Shown: positions 32,062 through 40,917, counted from the stretch's first letter. The stretch: 49,918 nt of DNA from Dictyobacter formicarum (GCF_016587435.1 NZ_BNJJ01000040.1:1-49918), one strand, 5' to 3'. Numbers and translations are program-made. The notes: generated by a model from the letters alone, not told the origin.

Positions 32062-33261
32062 ATGAGTAAATATCTAGAGACCGGCCAGGCGTCTCCTAAA
32101 CGCCAGAAAAAGCAACAAAGATCGTCTCAGTTTGATAAGTCAGAAGAGCAGGCTGAAATGCAAGAAATCCCTGCTCTTGATGAAGAAAGCGTCGCAGAGA
32201 TTCTCGAAACAGAGCTAGAGGAGGAAGCACCAACCCAGGAGGCGGTACCGGCTGAGGAAGCTGCTGAGCCTGCTGAGTCTGCCGAAGCGGCTGAGTCCAC
32301 TGAACCTGCCGCGGCAGATCCTCTCGCACCACCGAAATCAGAAGTGGGTCTCTGGTTGCCGCTATCTGGTCGCCCCCCTTCGTCCGACTGGCGTTTTCCT
32401 CGCTCAAGCCAGAATGATCTGGGTATGATCCTCCTGATCACCTTGCTGGTTGCGCTACTGGTAGGCATGATCGCTGTCGGGGTCATTAACAGAGTTGGTA
32501 CCCAAAATGCCAGCGAGAATTACTTTTTTCAGCAGCAGGCGCATCAAAAAATCGTCATCAATAACGATACTGGAAACATTCATATCCATAGTCAGTTACA
32601 TGGCCCTTTTAGTTTTCAAATCAACAAATACTCGGAGGGCATGGGACTGGGACTCATCAGTACTGTTGTGACTTATAACCAGGATGGAGAGAAGACTACT
32701 GTTGAGGCTCGCCTTGATCCTGACTATCTGTTCGCCGGTTCGCGCGGCGTTGATATTGATGTAACGGTGCCCCCGGCGGCAGCTGTTGAGGCCTATACCA
32801 CCACTGGAACCATTAGTCTGGCCGGCAATGTGAGCCAACTCTCAGCCCGAACCAATAATGGTTCAATTGTGGTTGATAATAGTACTGGAAATATGACGCT
32901 GCAGGCCGATACCGGCTCGATTGCGCTTCATAACGTCAAGGGCCAGTTAAGCGTGTCTACACGCCAGGGGGATATCGAGACGCACCAGGTTCAGCTGGCT
33001 GGCCAATCGGCAATGACGGTAGACGACGGAGCCATTACCTTCGATGGCTCGCTGGCACGCAACGGCAACTTTCATTTCACTACCATCAATGGGTCCCTTA
33101 ACCTGTCACTGCCCCACCTTCAAGCATTCCATATCACCGTGAGCAACAGCTCTGGTTCGGTCACCAACGATTTTGGTCGGTTATCCAATGGCAAGAGCCC
33201 GCAGGCACAAATTACCCTCAGCACCCAGAGAGACGCGATCACAATTCATCAAATCAAATAA
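32062..33261 (+). CDS. Membrane-anchored DUF4097-type beta-helix protein (2)
   Basis: Second copy of the preceding architecture, 399 residues. The N-terminal 95 residues are acidic and Ala/Glu/Pro-rich (a run of AESAEAAESTEPAAA). One membrane helix at about 120-141 (LGMILLITLLVALLVGMIAV), then an exported beta region with GNIHIHSQLHGPFSF, TGTISLAGNVSQLSARTNNG and DTGSIALHNVKGQLSVSTRQG-type repeats. ATG at 32062 with AAGGGG upstream is preferred over an ATG 15 bases before. The two genes share helix position and outside fold but not the cytoplasmic tail, so they arose by duplication with tail divergence. It converges with the protease gene. Confidence 0.65.
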   Translation: MSKYLETGQASPKRQKKQQRSSQFDKSEEQAEMQEIPALDEESVAEILETELEEEAPTQEAVPAEEAAEPAESAEAAESTEPAAADPLAPPKSEVGLWLPLSGRPPSSDWRFPRSSQNDLGMILLITLLVALLVGMIAVGVINRVGTQNASENYFFQQQAHQKIVINNDTGNIHIHSQLHGPFSFQINKYSEGMGLGLISTVVTYNQDGEKTTVEARLDPDYLFAGSRGVDIDVTVPPAAAVEAYTTTGTISLAGNVSQLSARTNNGSIVVDNSTGNMTLQADTGSIALHNVKGQLSVSTRQGDIETHQVQLAGQSAMTVDDGAITFDGSLARNGNFHFTTINGSLNLSLPHLQAFHITVSNSSGSVTNDFGRLSNGKSPQAQITLSTQRDAITIHQIK

Positions 33262-33318
33262 TTTTGCCTGCTGGCTATACTAATGGTAGAGCTGATGCGT
33301 ATATGCTGTATATATAAA

Positions 33319-33362
33319 GAGAGTGCCCTGGTCTTTGTACCAGAGCACTCTCCTGTCTTTTT
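33319..33362. terminator. Bidirectional terminator between convergent genes
   Basis: Arms GAGAGTGCCCTGGT (33319-33332) and ACCAGAGCACTCTC (33339-33352) pair with one mismatch; the plus side is followed by CTGTCTTTTTT. On the minus strand the stem is followed by TTTATATATA. It serves the second DUF4097 gene and the protease gene. Confidence 0.75.
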
Positions 33363-33382
33363 TAATGATGCTTCCTTCAGAC

Positions 33383-35407
33383 TTAGCGCCTCTCAGGAGT
33401 TTCATGATAGTAGGCAGGTGGCCTATCGACAGCGCTGGCTGTCGCAGCAGACTGTTCTTTAGATGGCTTAGGTATTTTCGGTAGTTTCTGCGTTGATTCA
33501 TGTTTTCCAGGCAGCTCTTGCTGAAAATCCAGCCCTTCTTGTGGGTTATCCAGCGGAAATGGAACCTGCTCCACAGTATCAGGAACATAGGTAGAGGGTG
33601 CATAGCGATTTGACATGTCCGACGGCCAATCTTTTAGCTTTTCTTCCAGCGTACTATCAGTCTCAATCCTCTTCACCTTTATTTTATTGTCACTGTCGTT
33701 TTGTGGTTGTCTCTGTGTGGGCTCTACAGCCATAGGGGACCCCCATGGAGGATTACTATGCGATAGGTTACTATCTTCATTGGGAACCACAGGCGTGGCT
33801 GGTACAGCCACTGGCGCTGCTGATGGCCAGGGTTGGGATTCTACTGGCTGTGGAGTGGGTGGAGTATCGAACCTCGTTGGCAGTGGAGTTTGTGGGCTGT
33901 CCTGTTTATCGAACTCCCTCATTGTATTATCCGTTGCCGCTATAGATTGTGGCGCTGAATATGGCTGAGGCCTGCTGTCAACTCCGCTATAGCCTGTTTG
34001 ATTGACTGGATGATACTCATATGGGGGACTGAAGTTTTGTGGCGCCTGGGTGCTGAATGGATAGGCCGGTTGTGGCTTGTTGCGCCGCCGCGCGAGAAAG
34101 AACCAGGCCAGCAAAGCCAGAGCGATCACAGCGACAATAAAAATGATCGCAGCGATGATCAATGGAGCCATATAGTTGGACTGCGTTGATTGTGGCAATC
34201 GCTCGTGGCTGGACTGCTGTGAGGCATAATCCAGAAACGGATTGACGGCCTGGAAATTAGGATAATCCTTCTGAAGCTTTAGGAAATCCGAATACGCCTG
34301 GTGCCAGTGTCCTGTCCCGGTAGAGGTATAATGGTTGAATGCCTGTTCCCAGGCCGTTTGAAACTTGCCGGGCTTTGTATCGATTTTGAGATTTGTGAGT
34401 AATTCTTTTGCGCTGCTACTGGTTTGCAGGAAACTTGTGCCAATTGGTGTCTGTGCATCTTGATTATAGAAGCTCACCACTCCGACGATGTTGCCATGAC
34501 TATCTAGAGCCGGACCGCCGCTATCGCCATGCTCAACGTTGCCACCGACCTGAATGACATGCTCTTTGATCGAGCTGACATAGATTTTATTGACCGAGGA
34601 TGTGAGATAGGTTGTCGGATCGGGTTTGGTGGGATCGCCCAGGTCTCCATTGCCTGGAAAACCGATGATGGTCAATTCATCCTGCTGAGACACATTGGAA
34701 GGGTCTCCTAGTTGGACGGCGGGGGTATCTTCCATATTGACGTGAATGATGGCGACGTCACGCTGATCCACCGCGCTCTCCTGCTCAATTTTATCTACTT
34801 GCGCATGAAATTCTGCCGGCACCGTCGAGAGCTGATCAGCATTGATGACGCCCGCATAGTCCTTGCTGAGGAACACTTCACTCTTAGGATTCTTGTAAGT
34901 TGACTGTGTGCGGAAGATGCCGAAGGCCATATTGCTATAGGCATCTTGCTCGCTGTAGGGGGTCTGGGGATGAAAGTTTTGATTGATATAATTAGCCACA
35001 TCTTGTGCTGCGGTCATCTGTAAAACATCATCCATCGATTTATCGCGCGGAGGCTGGATCACATGATCGGCGGTCAGGATGTCGCCATGAGAGCTAACAA
35101 AGGTGCCGCTACCAGACAGTTTCAGATCGTAATAGCCTCCGTCCAGCGGAAAAGTGGCGCTTTGGGTATCGGTAAATTGGACTGTCAGGCGTCCACCCAG
35201 CGTGGTAATAATACGTACAACGGCTGGTTTGGCCAGGTCGACCGCCCTGACAACTGGATTGGAAATATTGCCGCCCGGTGTCGCCTCCGCCAGCACCCGG
35301 CCGGAAGTCGCAAAAATACTTAGCAGAGAAATACATATAAGTGATAAAAGAGAGAGTTTTTTGCTACGTAAAGAATGGAAGCATGCCAGAAAAAATGTTG
35401 TGCCCAT
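33383..35407 (-). CDS. Secreted trypsin-like serine protease with membrane anchor and long C-terminal tail
   Basis: An N-terminal hydrophobic segment (about 17-38) acts as signal or anchor. The chymotrypsin-fold protease covers about 50-345, with catalytic His115 (LTADHV), Asp217 (RDVAIIHV) and Ser296 (EHGDSGGPAL); GSGTFVSSHG is the usual N-terminal sheet. No PDZ domain is seen. A helical segment leads to a membrane helix at 413-439 and then a disordered cytoplasmic tail of about 235 residues rich in Pro, Gln and Ser, ending in a charged region (KHESTQKLPKIPKPSKEQ). At 674 residues it is unusual for an HtrA-like protein, since the tail is longer than needed for anchoring. It could cleave surface or envelope substrates and signal inside. 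Confidence 0.75.
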   Translation of the reverse strand: MGTTFFLACFHSLRSKKLSLLSLICISLLSIFATSGRVLAEATPGGNISNPVVRAVDLAKPAVVRIITTLGGRLTVQFTDTQSATFPLDGGYYDLKLSGSGTFVSSHGDILTADHVIQPPRDKSMDDVLQMTAAQDVANYINQNFHPQTPYSEQDAYSNMAFGIFRTQSTYKNPKSEVFLSKDYAGVINADQLSTVPAEFHAQVDKIEQESAVDQRDVAIIHVNMEDTPAVQLGDPSNVSQQDELTIIGFPGNGDLGDPTKPDPTTYLTSSVNKIYVSSIKEHVIQVGGNVEHGDSGGPALDSHGNIVGVVSFYNQDAQTPIGTSFLQTSSSAKELLTNLKIDTKPGKFQTAWEQAFNHYTSTGTGHWHQAYSDFLKLQKDYPNFQAVNPFLDYASQQSSHERLPQSTQSNYMAPLIIAAIIFIVAVIALALLAWFFLARRRNKPQPAYPFSTQAPQNFSPPYEYHPVNQTGYSGVDSRPQPYSAPQSIAATDNTMREFDKQDSPQTPLPTRFDTPPTPQPVESQPWPSAAPVAVPATPVVPNEDSNLSHSNPPWGSPMAVEPTQRQPQNDSDNKIKVKRIETDSTLEEKLKDWPSDMSNRYAPSTYVPDTVEQVPFPLDNPQEGLDFQQELPGKHESTQKLPKIPKPSKEQSAATASAVDRPPAYYHETPERR

Positions 35408-35914
35408 TATGACCTCTTCACTCTCTATCCTTAGAGAGGCATATCATGTCTAAGTGCGTATACATCCTGGTGAATATAGTATTGCAGCAGCGCAAAAAGA
35501 TGGTCACCGGAGAGAAAATTTGTTCTTCTGTAATTTCTCAAGATATTTTTCTTCATGCGTTGTACCTGTTTTCTGCCAGCCATCATACAGTACTTTACCT
35601 CAATTGTCTACTTTCACAGCATAAAATCCCGGTCTACTAACCTGTTCTCCCTATGTCATCGTAAGGTGGCATAGATAAGGATTATCTGGGAGTAATGGAA
35701 TGTGAGAAAGGTGTGAGGATGGGCTTTATAGGAAATAAGTGGTAAACTCTTTAGAGCCAGTCAGAAAGAATATGGTATTCTGGGATGCATCTACATTTTT
35801 GTTCTATATGGAGTGGTAATGAGTGAGGTTGGTTGATGAATGCAATATGGAGATGTTCCAATAGCATCATATGTAAAACAGAGCCTGAGCATACCTTTTG
35901 GAGGACCGCATATC
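35408..35914. other. 507-base divergent intergenic region
   Basis: Lies between the protease gene (minus) and the coiled-coil gene (plus) and is A+T-rich. A short hairpin, CTCTCTA / TAGAGAG, sits near 35421-35440 in the protease leader, and an imperfect CTATGTCA / TGGCATAG hairpin lies near 35651-35674. Promoters for both genes should be here, but no convincing hexamer pair was found. Short open frames lack ribosome sites. Confidence 0.5.
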
Positions 35915-36976
35915 ATGGGCAAAACCGATTTATCTTCTCCACAAGACAAAATAGCGCGCAACAAGAAGGAATTAAACAAACAGAAGCGCCGCCTGCAAGA
36001 GCGCCTTGAGAAGGCGCGTAAGGCGCGCACCAAAAGTGAAGAGCGTTTGAAACTGGCGCAGGAGCAGTTTCAGCTCAAAGCTGCACGAGTGCAAAAACTA
36101 GAGCAACGGCTCTTGACTATACATTCTCGCCTGGTTACTATTTCTCTCCTTTCCGGTGACGATAACGCTACAGAAGAGGGTCCATCTATTTTTGATGAGG
36201 AGGAGCAACTCCTGACATGGGACCTCTCATCTGTGAGTGAGCATGATGAGGTGGCCCAGCAGCACGAAAGCCTGTTACAGGCACAGGCGGCTCAGGTGCA
36301 CAACGAGGCCGCGGCTCTGGCTCACGATGCGCGCTCCATTGCCGGGGTAGCGGAAGAGGCAGCTCGGGTTGCCGTGGCGCGCACTGAATATGCGGAAAAG
36401 CGATTGGCCAAAGAGAGTATCGGTCGGCACCTGGCTCAAGAATATGAGCATTTGCAGAGCGAGGCGCAACGGGCCCAGATTTTTGCCTATGAAACAGCGC
36501 AAGCGGCCGACGAGGCAGAGCAGCTTCTGGTCACGCTGACCCCCACTGAGGATACAACCCTGGTAGACATTGAGCGGGTGGAACTTTCCAGCGATGTGAC
36601 TTTTCTGGACGATGTAGCGAAGGAGAACGATGCAATGTTTGATGAGATCGAGAAAGATGAAGATGCGTTTGCTGCCGTGGCATCCCTGATTCTGGCGGAC
36701 GCCGAAGCGGATGAAGCGGCGGAATCTGAGGCAATATTGGAGGCCAGCAGTGAGCATATGGTGGATATGCATGAAATGATGAAGCAGGCAGATTATACAT
36801 TATCCCTGGTACGTGCGGCGGTCAAAGAGGGTACGCTAACTGGTGAGGATGCGGTGCGGGCATTAACTGCCGCTGAGATGGAGGTAGCGCATGCTCGTTC
36901 ATTGGTGAGGAATCTGGAGAAGCAGTTGGAGGAGGAGCAGCATGCTACTGAGGGAGAAAGCGAGCAGCAGACGTAG
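35915..36976 (+). CDS. Coiled-coil protein, unknown function
   Basis: A 353-residue cytoplasmic protein, almost wholly helical, very rich in Ala, Glu, Lys and Gln. A highly charged segment at about 10-90 (KKELNKQKRRLQERLEKARK) is a coiled coil, a middle part at about 130-230 has AQVHNEAAALAHDARS-type heptads, and a third helix pair near 300-345 ends in a coiled coil. No enzyme motif, signal peptide or membrane helix. ATG at 35915 with GGAGG ten bases upstream is preferred over an earlier in-frame start. It precedes the DUF2851 gene by 25 bases and may be co-transcribed. It might be a structural or scaffold protein. Confidence 0.5.
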   Translation: MGKTDLSSPQDKIARNKKELNKQKRRLQERLEKARKARTKSEERLKLAQEQFQLKAARVQKLEQRLLTIHSRLVTISLLSGDDNATEEGPSIFDEEEQLLTWDLSSVSEHDEVAQQHESLLQAQAAQVHNEAAALAHDARSIAGVAEEAARVAVARTEYAEKRLAKESIGRHLAQEYEHLQSEAQRAQIFAYETAQAADEAEQLLVTLTPTEDTTLVDIERVELSSDVTFLDDVAKENDAMFDEIEKDEDAFAAVASLILADAEADEAAESEAILEASSEHMVDMHEMMKQADYTLSLVRAAVKEGTLTGEDAVRALTAAEMEVAHARSLVRNLEKQLEEEQHATEGESEQQT

Positions 36977-37001
36977 TTGTAGGAGGGATGCGACCTATCA
37001 T

Positions 37002-38201
37002 ATGCTCTCTCTATCACTGACCGGCGCGCGGCTTTATGAGCCAGAGCTGCCCTATGAATACGAGGTAGCACGGCGCTGGTGGGAACTGCCACGGTCTATT
37101 TGCCTGCCGCTACAGCAAGGAGGCTGGTGCCAGGTTTTATTTGCAGGGCGAGCGGCTGGTACGGCTGGACCCGATGTACGTGATGCTGTTATGCGCTTCT
37201 TTTCGGTCCCTGACCCGGCACTGGAAGAGTTGAAAGAGGTGGAACGCGTGGTGGGAGATGTGGAATTTCATGTGCGTGCCAGTGATTGGCGCGCACATGC
37301 TCATCATTCTGATCCGGCCTATAACAATGTGCGCCTGCATATAGTCTTGATCTGTGATGATGCGCAGCCCACGCGCCGTCAGGACGGCCGCGTGATCCCC
37401 ACCTGTTCGCTTGCCGATGTGCCGCTTGGCCGTAAGCTGGTCTCATTGCCGATCATCGACGAGAAGGCCTGGCCCTGCCAGCAGTTGAGCAGTCAGCAAC
37501 GCGATAAATTATTACGGCGTGCAGGACTCTTGCGCTTCGAGGCCAAAAGCCATCGTTTTCTGGAAGAATTGCATATCATGGGTTCCGATCAGTTTCAGGG
37601 ACTTGATGCTTATGATGCCTGCCTTTTTCTGGCGCTGGCTGAAGCACTGGGCTATGGACGCGATCGCGTCACCTTTCGCGCTTTAGGCCTGCGCCTGCTA
37701 TTGGGACGCGGTGAAATAGCGGAGCCGCTAGGACGCAGCCTGTGTCCACAACCTATTGATCTCACCAGGCTGCATGTACTGATGAACCTGTTGGCGCGCT
37801 GGCGTAGCGTCGGGATCTGGCGTACCTTGCGCAACTGTTTATGGCCAGCCAGAAGAGCAGAAGATTATCAGTACATACTGGCAAGCCTGCGCACCTGCTT
37901 TGCCACACTCGGGTTGAGCCAGGCCAGAACCGATATCTTATTATGCAATGTCGTCTTGCCGTTCGCCGCTGCTATTGCGCTGCTTGAGCACAACGAAGCG
38001 CTGGCTGAACGTGGCCGCACGCTCTACTTACAACATCCCGGGCTGCCCTCCAATCAGATCACACGTAGCATGTGCGCCCAGTTACAATTGTCCAGAGAGC
38101 CGCGCGGTAGTTGTTTGCAACAAGGCTTGCATTATATCTATCAACAAAACTGCCGTGAGAAACACTGCCATAGCTGCATTATAGGATCTCAACGTATCTA
38201 A
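37002..38201 (+). CDS. DUF2851 family protein
   Basis: Cytoplasmic protein of unknown function. The family core is seen in TAGPDVRDAVMRF, VVGDVEFHVRASDWRAHAH and SDPAYNNVRLHIVLICDD in the first 140 residues. A helical C-terminal half follows, ending with NCREKHCHSCIIG, the Cys cluster common in the family and possibly metal-binding. ATG at 37002 follows AGGAGGG at the rather long spacing of 14 bases and gives 399 residues. An alternative ATG at 36942 would overlap the previous gene by 35 bases and add residues outside the family core. The stop codon lies inside an AAGCATGC hairpin. Confidence 0.75.
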   Translation: MLSLSLTGARLYEPELPYEYEVARRWWELPRSICLPLQQGGWCQVLFAGRAAGTAGPDVRDAVMRFFSVPDPALEELKEVERVVGDVEFHVRASDWRAHAHHSDPAYNNVRLHIVLICDDAQPTRRQDGRVIPTCSLADVPLGRKLVSLPIIDEKAWPCQQLSSQQRDKLLRRAGLLRFEAKSHRFLEELHIMGSDQFQGLDAYDACLFLALAEALGYGRDRVTFRALGLRLLLGRGEIAEPLGRSLCPQPIDLTRLHVLMNLLARWRSVGIWRTLRNCLWPARRAEDYQYILASLRTCFATLGLSQARTDILLCNVVLPFAAAIALLEHNEALAERGRTLYLQHPGLPSNQITRSMCAQLQLSREPRGSCLQQGLHYIYQQNCREKHCHSCIIGSQRI

Positions 38202-38285
38202 GCATGCAAGGAGAAAGCAATGCTCCCAGCATGCTTGCCCCACACCCCGTCAGGAGGGGCTCGCCGGCCCTCCTGCACCTCCCGC
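38200..38285. repeat. Repeat block at the 3' end of the DUF2851 gene
   Basis: Stem AAGCATGC / GCATGCTT (38200-38207 and 38229-38236) with an inner GGAG / CTCC extension, overlapping the TAA at 38199-38201. AGGAGGG / CCCTCCT follows at about 38252-38275. It resembles the ctaG 3' end (AAGCATGC hairpin plus GC-rich block). No T-tract. The stretch to 38400 shows nothing else certain. Confidence 0.5.
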
Positions 38286-38438
38286 CTTATACCAGCTTGA
38301 TTTGTAAAACATCATATATCTTGCCGAATGTGTTGAAATGGTGTAGTTTAAAGACGCCCTATCTATGGTATAGGTCGTGGTAGTAGTTCAGTAGCAATAT
38401 TTCTGAGAGATCAATTGGTCCAGCCGTTGGTGAGTTGC

Positions 38439-38475
38439 GGAGGGTACCTGCATGATGAGAAAGCGATTACAATGA
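38439..38475 (+). promoter_or_regulatory. Seven-codon leader frame coupled to the pseudouridine synthase start
   Basis: GGAGGG at 38439-38444 is seven bases before ATG 38452, which opens MMRKRLQ and stops at TGA 38473-38475. The stop overlaps the downstream ATG (38472-38474) as ATGA. The pseudouridine synthase start itself has only a weak ribosome site, so it may depend on this leader. Confidence 0.4.
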
Positions 38476-39281
38476 GCAGCGAGCAGAGTCCAGATCAAAA
38501 ACACGAGTTCGAACAGGGTCCAGAAGGAGTGCGTTTAGCCCGTTTTCTTGCCCATGCAGGTGTGGCTTCGCGTCGCCACTCGGAAGAGATCATTCACGCT
38601 GGCCGCGTCCAGGTGAACGGCCAGACAGTTACCACGCAGGGGGTGCGTATTGATCCCGAGCGAGATCAAATAAGTGTAGACGGGAAGCGTATTCAACCTG
38701 CAAAGCGCAAGGTTTATATTTTGATCAATAAGCCAGCCGGCTATGTCAGCACCGCTTACGATCCCCAACAGCGGCCAACAGTTCTATCGCTGGTTCCACC
38801 TAAAATTCGCCAGCTTCGCGTCTATCCAGTAGGACGCCTGGATATCGATACCAGCGGCTTGCTGCTTCTAACCAATGATGGAGATTTTGCCTTACAATTG
38901 ACGCATCCGCGTTATTCTACTCAGAAGCACTATGAAGCATTGGTGCAGGGTCATCCGGATGCAGCAGCTTTGGATGCTTTACGTCATGGAGTTCCTATTC
39001 ACGAGGATGATGGAGGTATCTATCGTACCTCGCCAGCAGAGGTGCGCGTACTGCGACAGAGCGAAAACGGGACTAGCCTGATGCTGACTTTACATGAAGG
39101 CCATAAGCGCCAGGTGCGGCGTATGTTACGTGCGGTCGGGCATCCTGTACGCCAGTTGATACGCGTGGGCGTGGGCAACCTGACCCTCAGAAATGTTGCA
39201 CCTGGCAAGTGGCGCAACCTGACCGAGGCCGAAGTTCAGCAGCTTATGAAAGAGCACACAAAAGATAAAGACAAAAATTGA
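38472..39281 (+). CDS. rluB: rRNA pseudouridine synthase, RsuA/RluB family
   Basis: Cytoplasmic RNA-modifying enzyme of the RsuA/RluB/E/F family, expected to act on ribosomal RNA. An S4 RNA-binding domain at about 18-75 (RLARFLAHAGVASRRHSEEI) is followed by the catalytic domain with YPVGRLDIDTSGLLLLTNDG, holding the catalytic Asp, and then GHKRQVRRMLRAVGHPV. The 269-residue length is typical. ATG at 38472 is the chosen start, since the frame upstream lacks a suitable site; see the coupled leader. It precedes cmk, a common neighbour in Gram-positive and Chloroflexi genomes. Confidence 0.9.
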   Translation: MSSEQSPDQKHEFEQGPEGVRLARFLAHAGVASRRHSEEIIHAGRVQVNGQTVTTQGVRIDPERDQISVDGKRIQPAKRKVYILINKPAGYVSTAYDPQQRPTVLSLVPPKIRQLRVYPVGRLDIDTSGLLLLTNDGDFALQLTHPRYSTQKHYEALVQGHPDAAALDALRHGVPIHEDDGGIYRTSPAEVRVLRQSENGTSLMLTLHEGHKRQVRRMLRAVGHPVRQLIRVGVGNLTLRNVAPGKWRNLTEAEVQQLMKEHTKDKDKN

Positions 39282-39395
39282 GCACAAACGAGATTACGTA
39301 AAAGACTGACGTTTGGCTGCGTCTGTGCCATCCCAACCAGGTAGGATATGATATAATCCGTTGAGTTATGATTATCATCAATACGCGGAGGATTC

Positions 39396-40082
39396 ATGTC
39401 AGGGCCACAATGTATAGCAATAGACGGGCCAGCAGGCTCGGGAAAAAGCACCATAGGTGAACAACTTGCCCGTCAATTAGGCTACCTTTATGTTGATACC
39501 GGAGCAATGTATCGTGCAGTGGCCTGGCTGGCTCTTCATGAGGGTATTGATATCAATGATGGACCTGCCCTGAGCCAACTTGCGCAACAAGCAGATATTG
39601 TGATTAGCCATCCCCATATCACTGATGGCCGGCAATATACTGTGACTGTCAATGGACAGGATGTTACATGGGATATTCGCAAGTCAGATGTGACGCGCGC
39701 GGTTTCGGCGGTATCTTCTCATCCCGAAGTTCGTAAATTGCTCATTGAGCAGCAGAGGATGATGGCCAGACAGGGCCGTGTCGTCATGGTTGGCCGCGAC
39801 ATTGGAGCGGTTGTCCTGCCTGATGCTGAACTGAAGATTTATTTAACGGCGAGCCTGGCCGAGCGGGCCCGGCGGCGCCACACCGAATTAGTTGAGCGCT
39901 ATGGGCCGGTCCATGAGAATGTGCCCTCACTTGAAGAACTGATACGCGATATCCAGCGCCGGGACGATATTGACCACGATAATATGCAACCAGCGATAGA
40001 CGCCATCGTGATCGAAACCGATTATCTCAGCGTGCCCCAGGTAATGGAGGCTATCGCGCCCTATGTGGAGGATACTGTATGA
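39396..40082 (+). CDS. cmk: Cytidylate kinase
   Basis: Phosphorylates CMP and dCMP with ATP in pyrimidine salvage. P-loop AIDGPAGSGKSTIGEQLA at the N-terminus, then YVDTGAMYRAVAWLAL (CMP site), VVMVGRDIGAVVLPDAELKI in the middle and the LID region with LAERARRRHTEL and QRRDDIDHDN. At 228 residues it has the CMP-binding insert of the long bacterial form. ATG at 39396 with CGGAGGA upstream. The last four bases overlap the plsC start (ATGA), so they are coupled. Confidence 0.95.
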   Translation: MSGPQCIAIDGPAGSGKSTIGEQLARQLGYLYVDTGAMYRAVAWLALHEGIDINDGPALSQLAQQADIVISHPHITDGRQYTVTVNGQDVTWDIRKSDVTRAVSAVSSHPEVRKLLIEQQRMMARQGRVVMVGRDIGAVVLPDAELKIYLTASLAERARRRHTELVERYGPVHENVPSLEELIRDIQRRDDIDHDNMQPAIDAIVIETDYLSVPQVMEAIAPYVEDTV

Positions 40083-40852
40083 AGCAGGATATGGATGCCA
40101 CTGATTCTTCAGCCAATGCAGCGGCTGCTGAAAAATCTGGAAAAGGCGAGCCCGGGAAGAAGCCGGAAAAAAACCTGTATGAGCCCTATTCGACCCCACG
40201 TGTTCTGTATGAGCTGATACGCTTTATCGCCAAAGCCTTCTTCTTTCTGGTGGCGCGTGTCCACTTGCGTGGGCGTTACAATGTTCCCAAAAAAGGACCC
40301 TATATTATTGCCTCCAATCATCTTTCATGGACGGATATCCCACTGGTGCCAGCCTATATTCCGGGCAAAGTAGTGTATATGGCCAAGGAAGAGTCATTTC
40401 ATAGTAAAGTTGGCTGGCTGGTTCGTTTTCTGGGCGCATTTCCTGTGAAACGCGGTGAGGGCGATCGCCAGGCCATCCGCGCGGCCCAGGAGCAGTTGAA
40501 GCAGAAGAAAGTCTTTGTGATTTTCCCTGAAGGTACGCGCAGCAAAGCTCACACCCTGGGCAAGGCTCATGCCGGTCTGGGTATGATTGCGTTACGCTCA
40601 GGTGTACCCGTGATTCCAGTCGCGATCTGGGGTAGCGAGAACGCCTTGAAAAAATTTGGTGCCCATGTGACCATCTCTTATGGCGAGCCTCTCTTGCTAA
40701 AGCCGAAAGGCAATAAAATCACGCGTGAAGACATCGCAGACGCCACCAACAAAGTTATGAAGCGCATCGCCGAGATGCTGCCAGAGCGTTATCGTGGCGA
40801 GTATGCTGACCTTTCGACCAACCAGCCAGTTGACCTCAACTCAATAAATTAA
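40079..40852 (+). CDS. plsC: 1-acyl-sn-glycerol-3-phosphate acyltransferase
   Basis: Membrane-associated acyltransferase that makes phosphatidic acid from lysophosphatidic acid. The HxxxxD motif is NHLSWTDIP, followed by the glycerol-phosphate-binding motif FPEGTRS and a later VPVIPVAIWGSE block. A hydrophobic segment at about 48-66 sits before the active site. The N-terminal 40 residues are polar and rich in Lys and Glu. At 257 residues it has the usual length. It overlaps cmk by four bases and ends before a bidirectional terminator. Confidence 0.92.
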   Translation: MKQDMDATDSSANAAAAEKSGKGEPGKKPEKNLYEPYSTPRVLYELIRFIAKAFFFLVARVHLRGRYNVPKKGPYIIASNHLSWTDIPLVPAYIPGKVVYMAKEESFHSKVGWLVRFLGAFPVKRGEGDRQAIRAAQEQLKQKKVFVIFPEGTRSKAHTLGKAHAGLGMIALRSGVPVIPVAIWGSENALKKFGAHVTISYGEPLLLKPKGNKITREDIADATNKVMKRIAEMLPERYRGEYADLSTNQPVDLNSIN

Positions 40853-40864
40853 AGTTTAGCAGCC

Positions 40865-40914
40865 AGAAATCCAAAAAGGATGGACAAGCACGTGTCCATC
40901 CTTTTTGGATTTCT
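40865..40914. terminator. Bidirectional terminator between plsC and DUF2630 genes
   Basis: A 22-bp perfect stem (arms 40865-40886 and 40893-40914) with a six-base loop. The right arm contains CTTTTT and the left arm AAAAAG, so it can work on either strand. Confidence 0.85.
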
Positions 40915-40917
40915 ATT

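Noticed and set aside
35446..35640. 64-codon plus-strand frame in the divergent gap
   Set aside because: No ribosome site, A+T-rich composition, no motif; probably chance.
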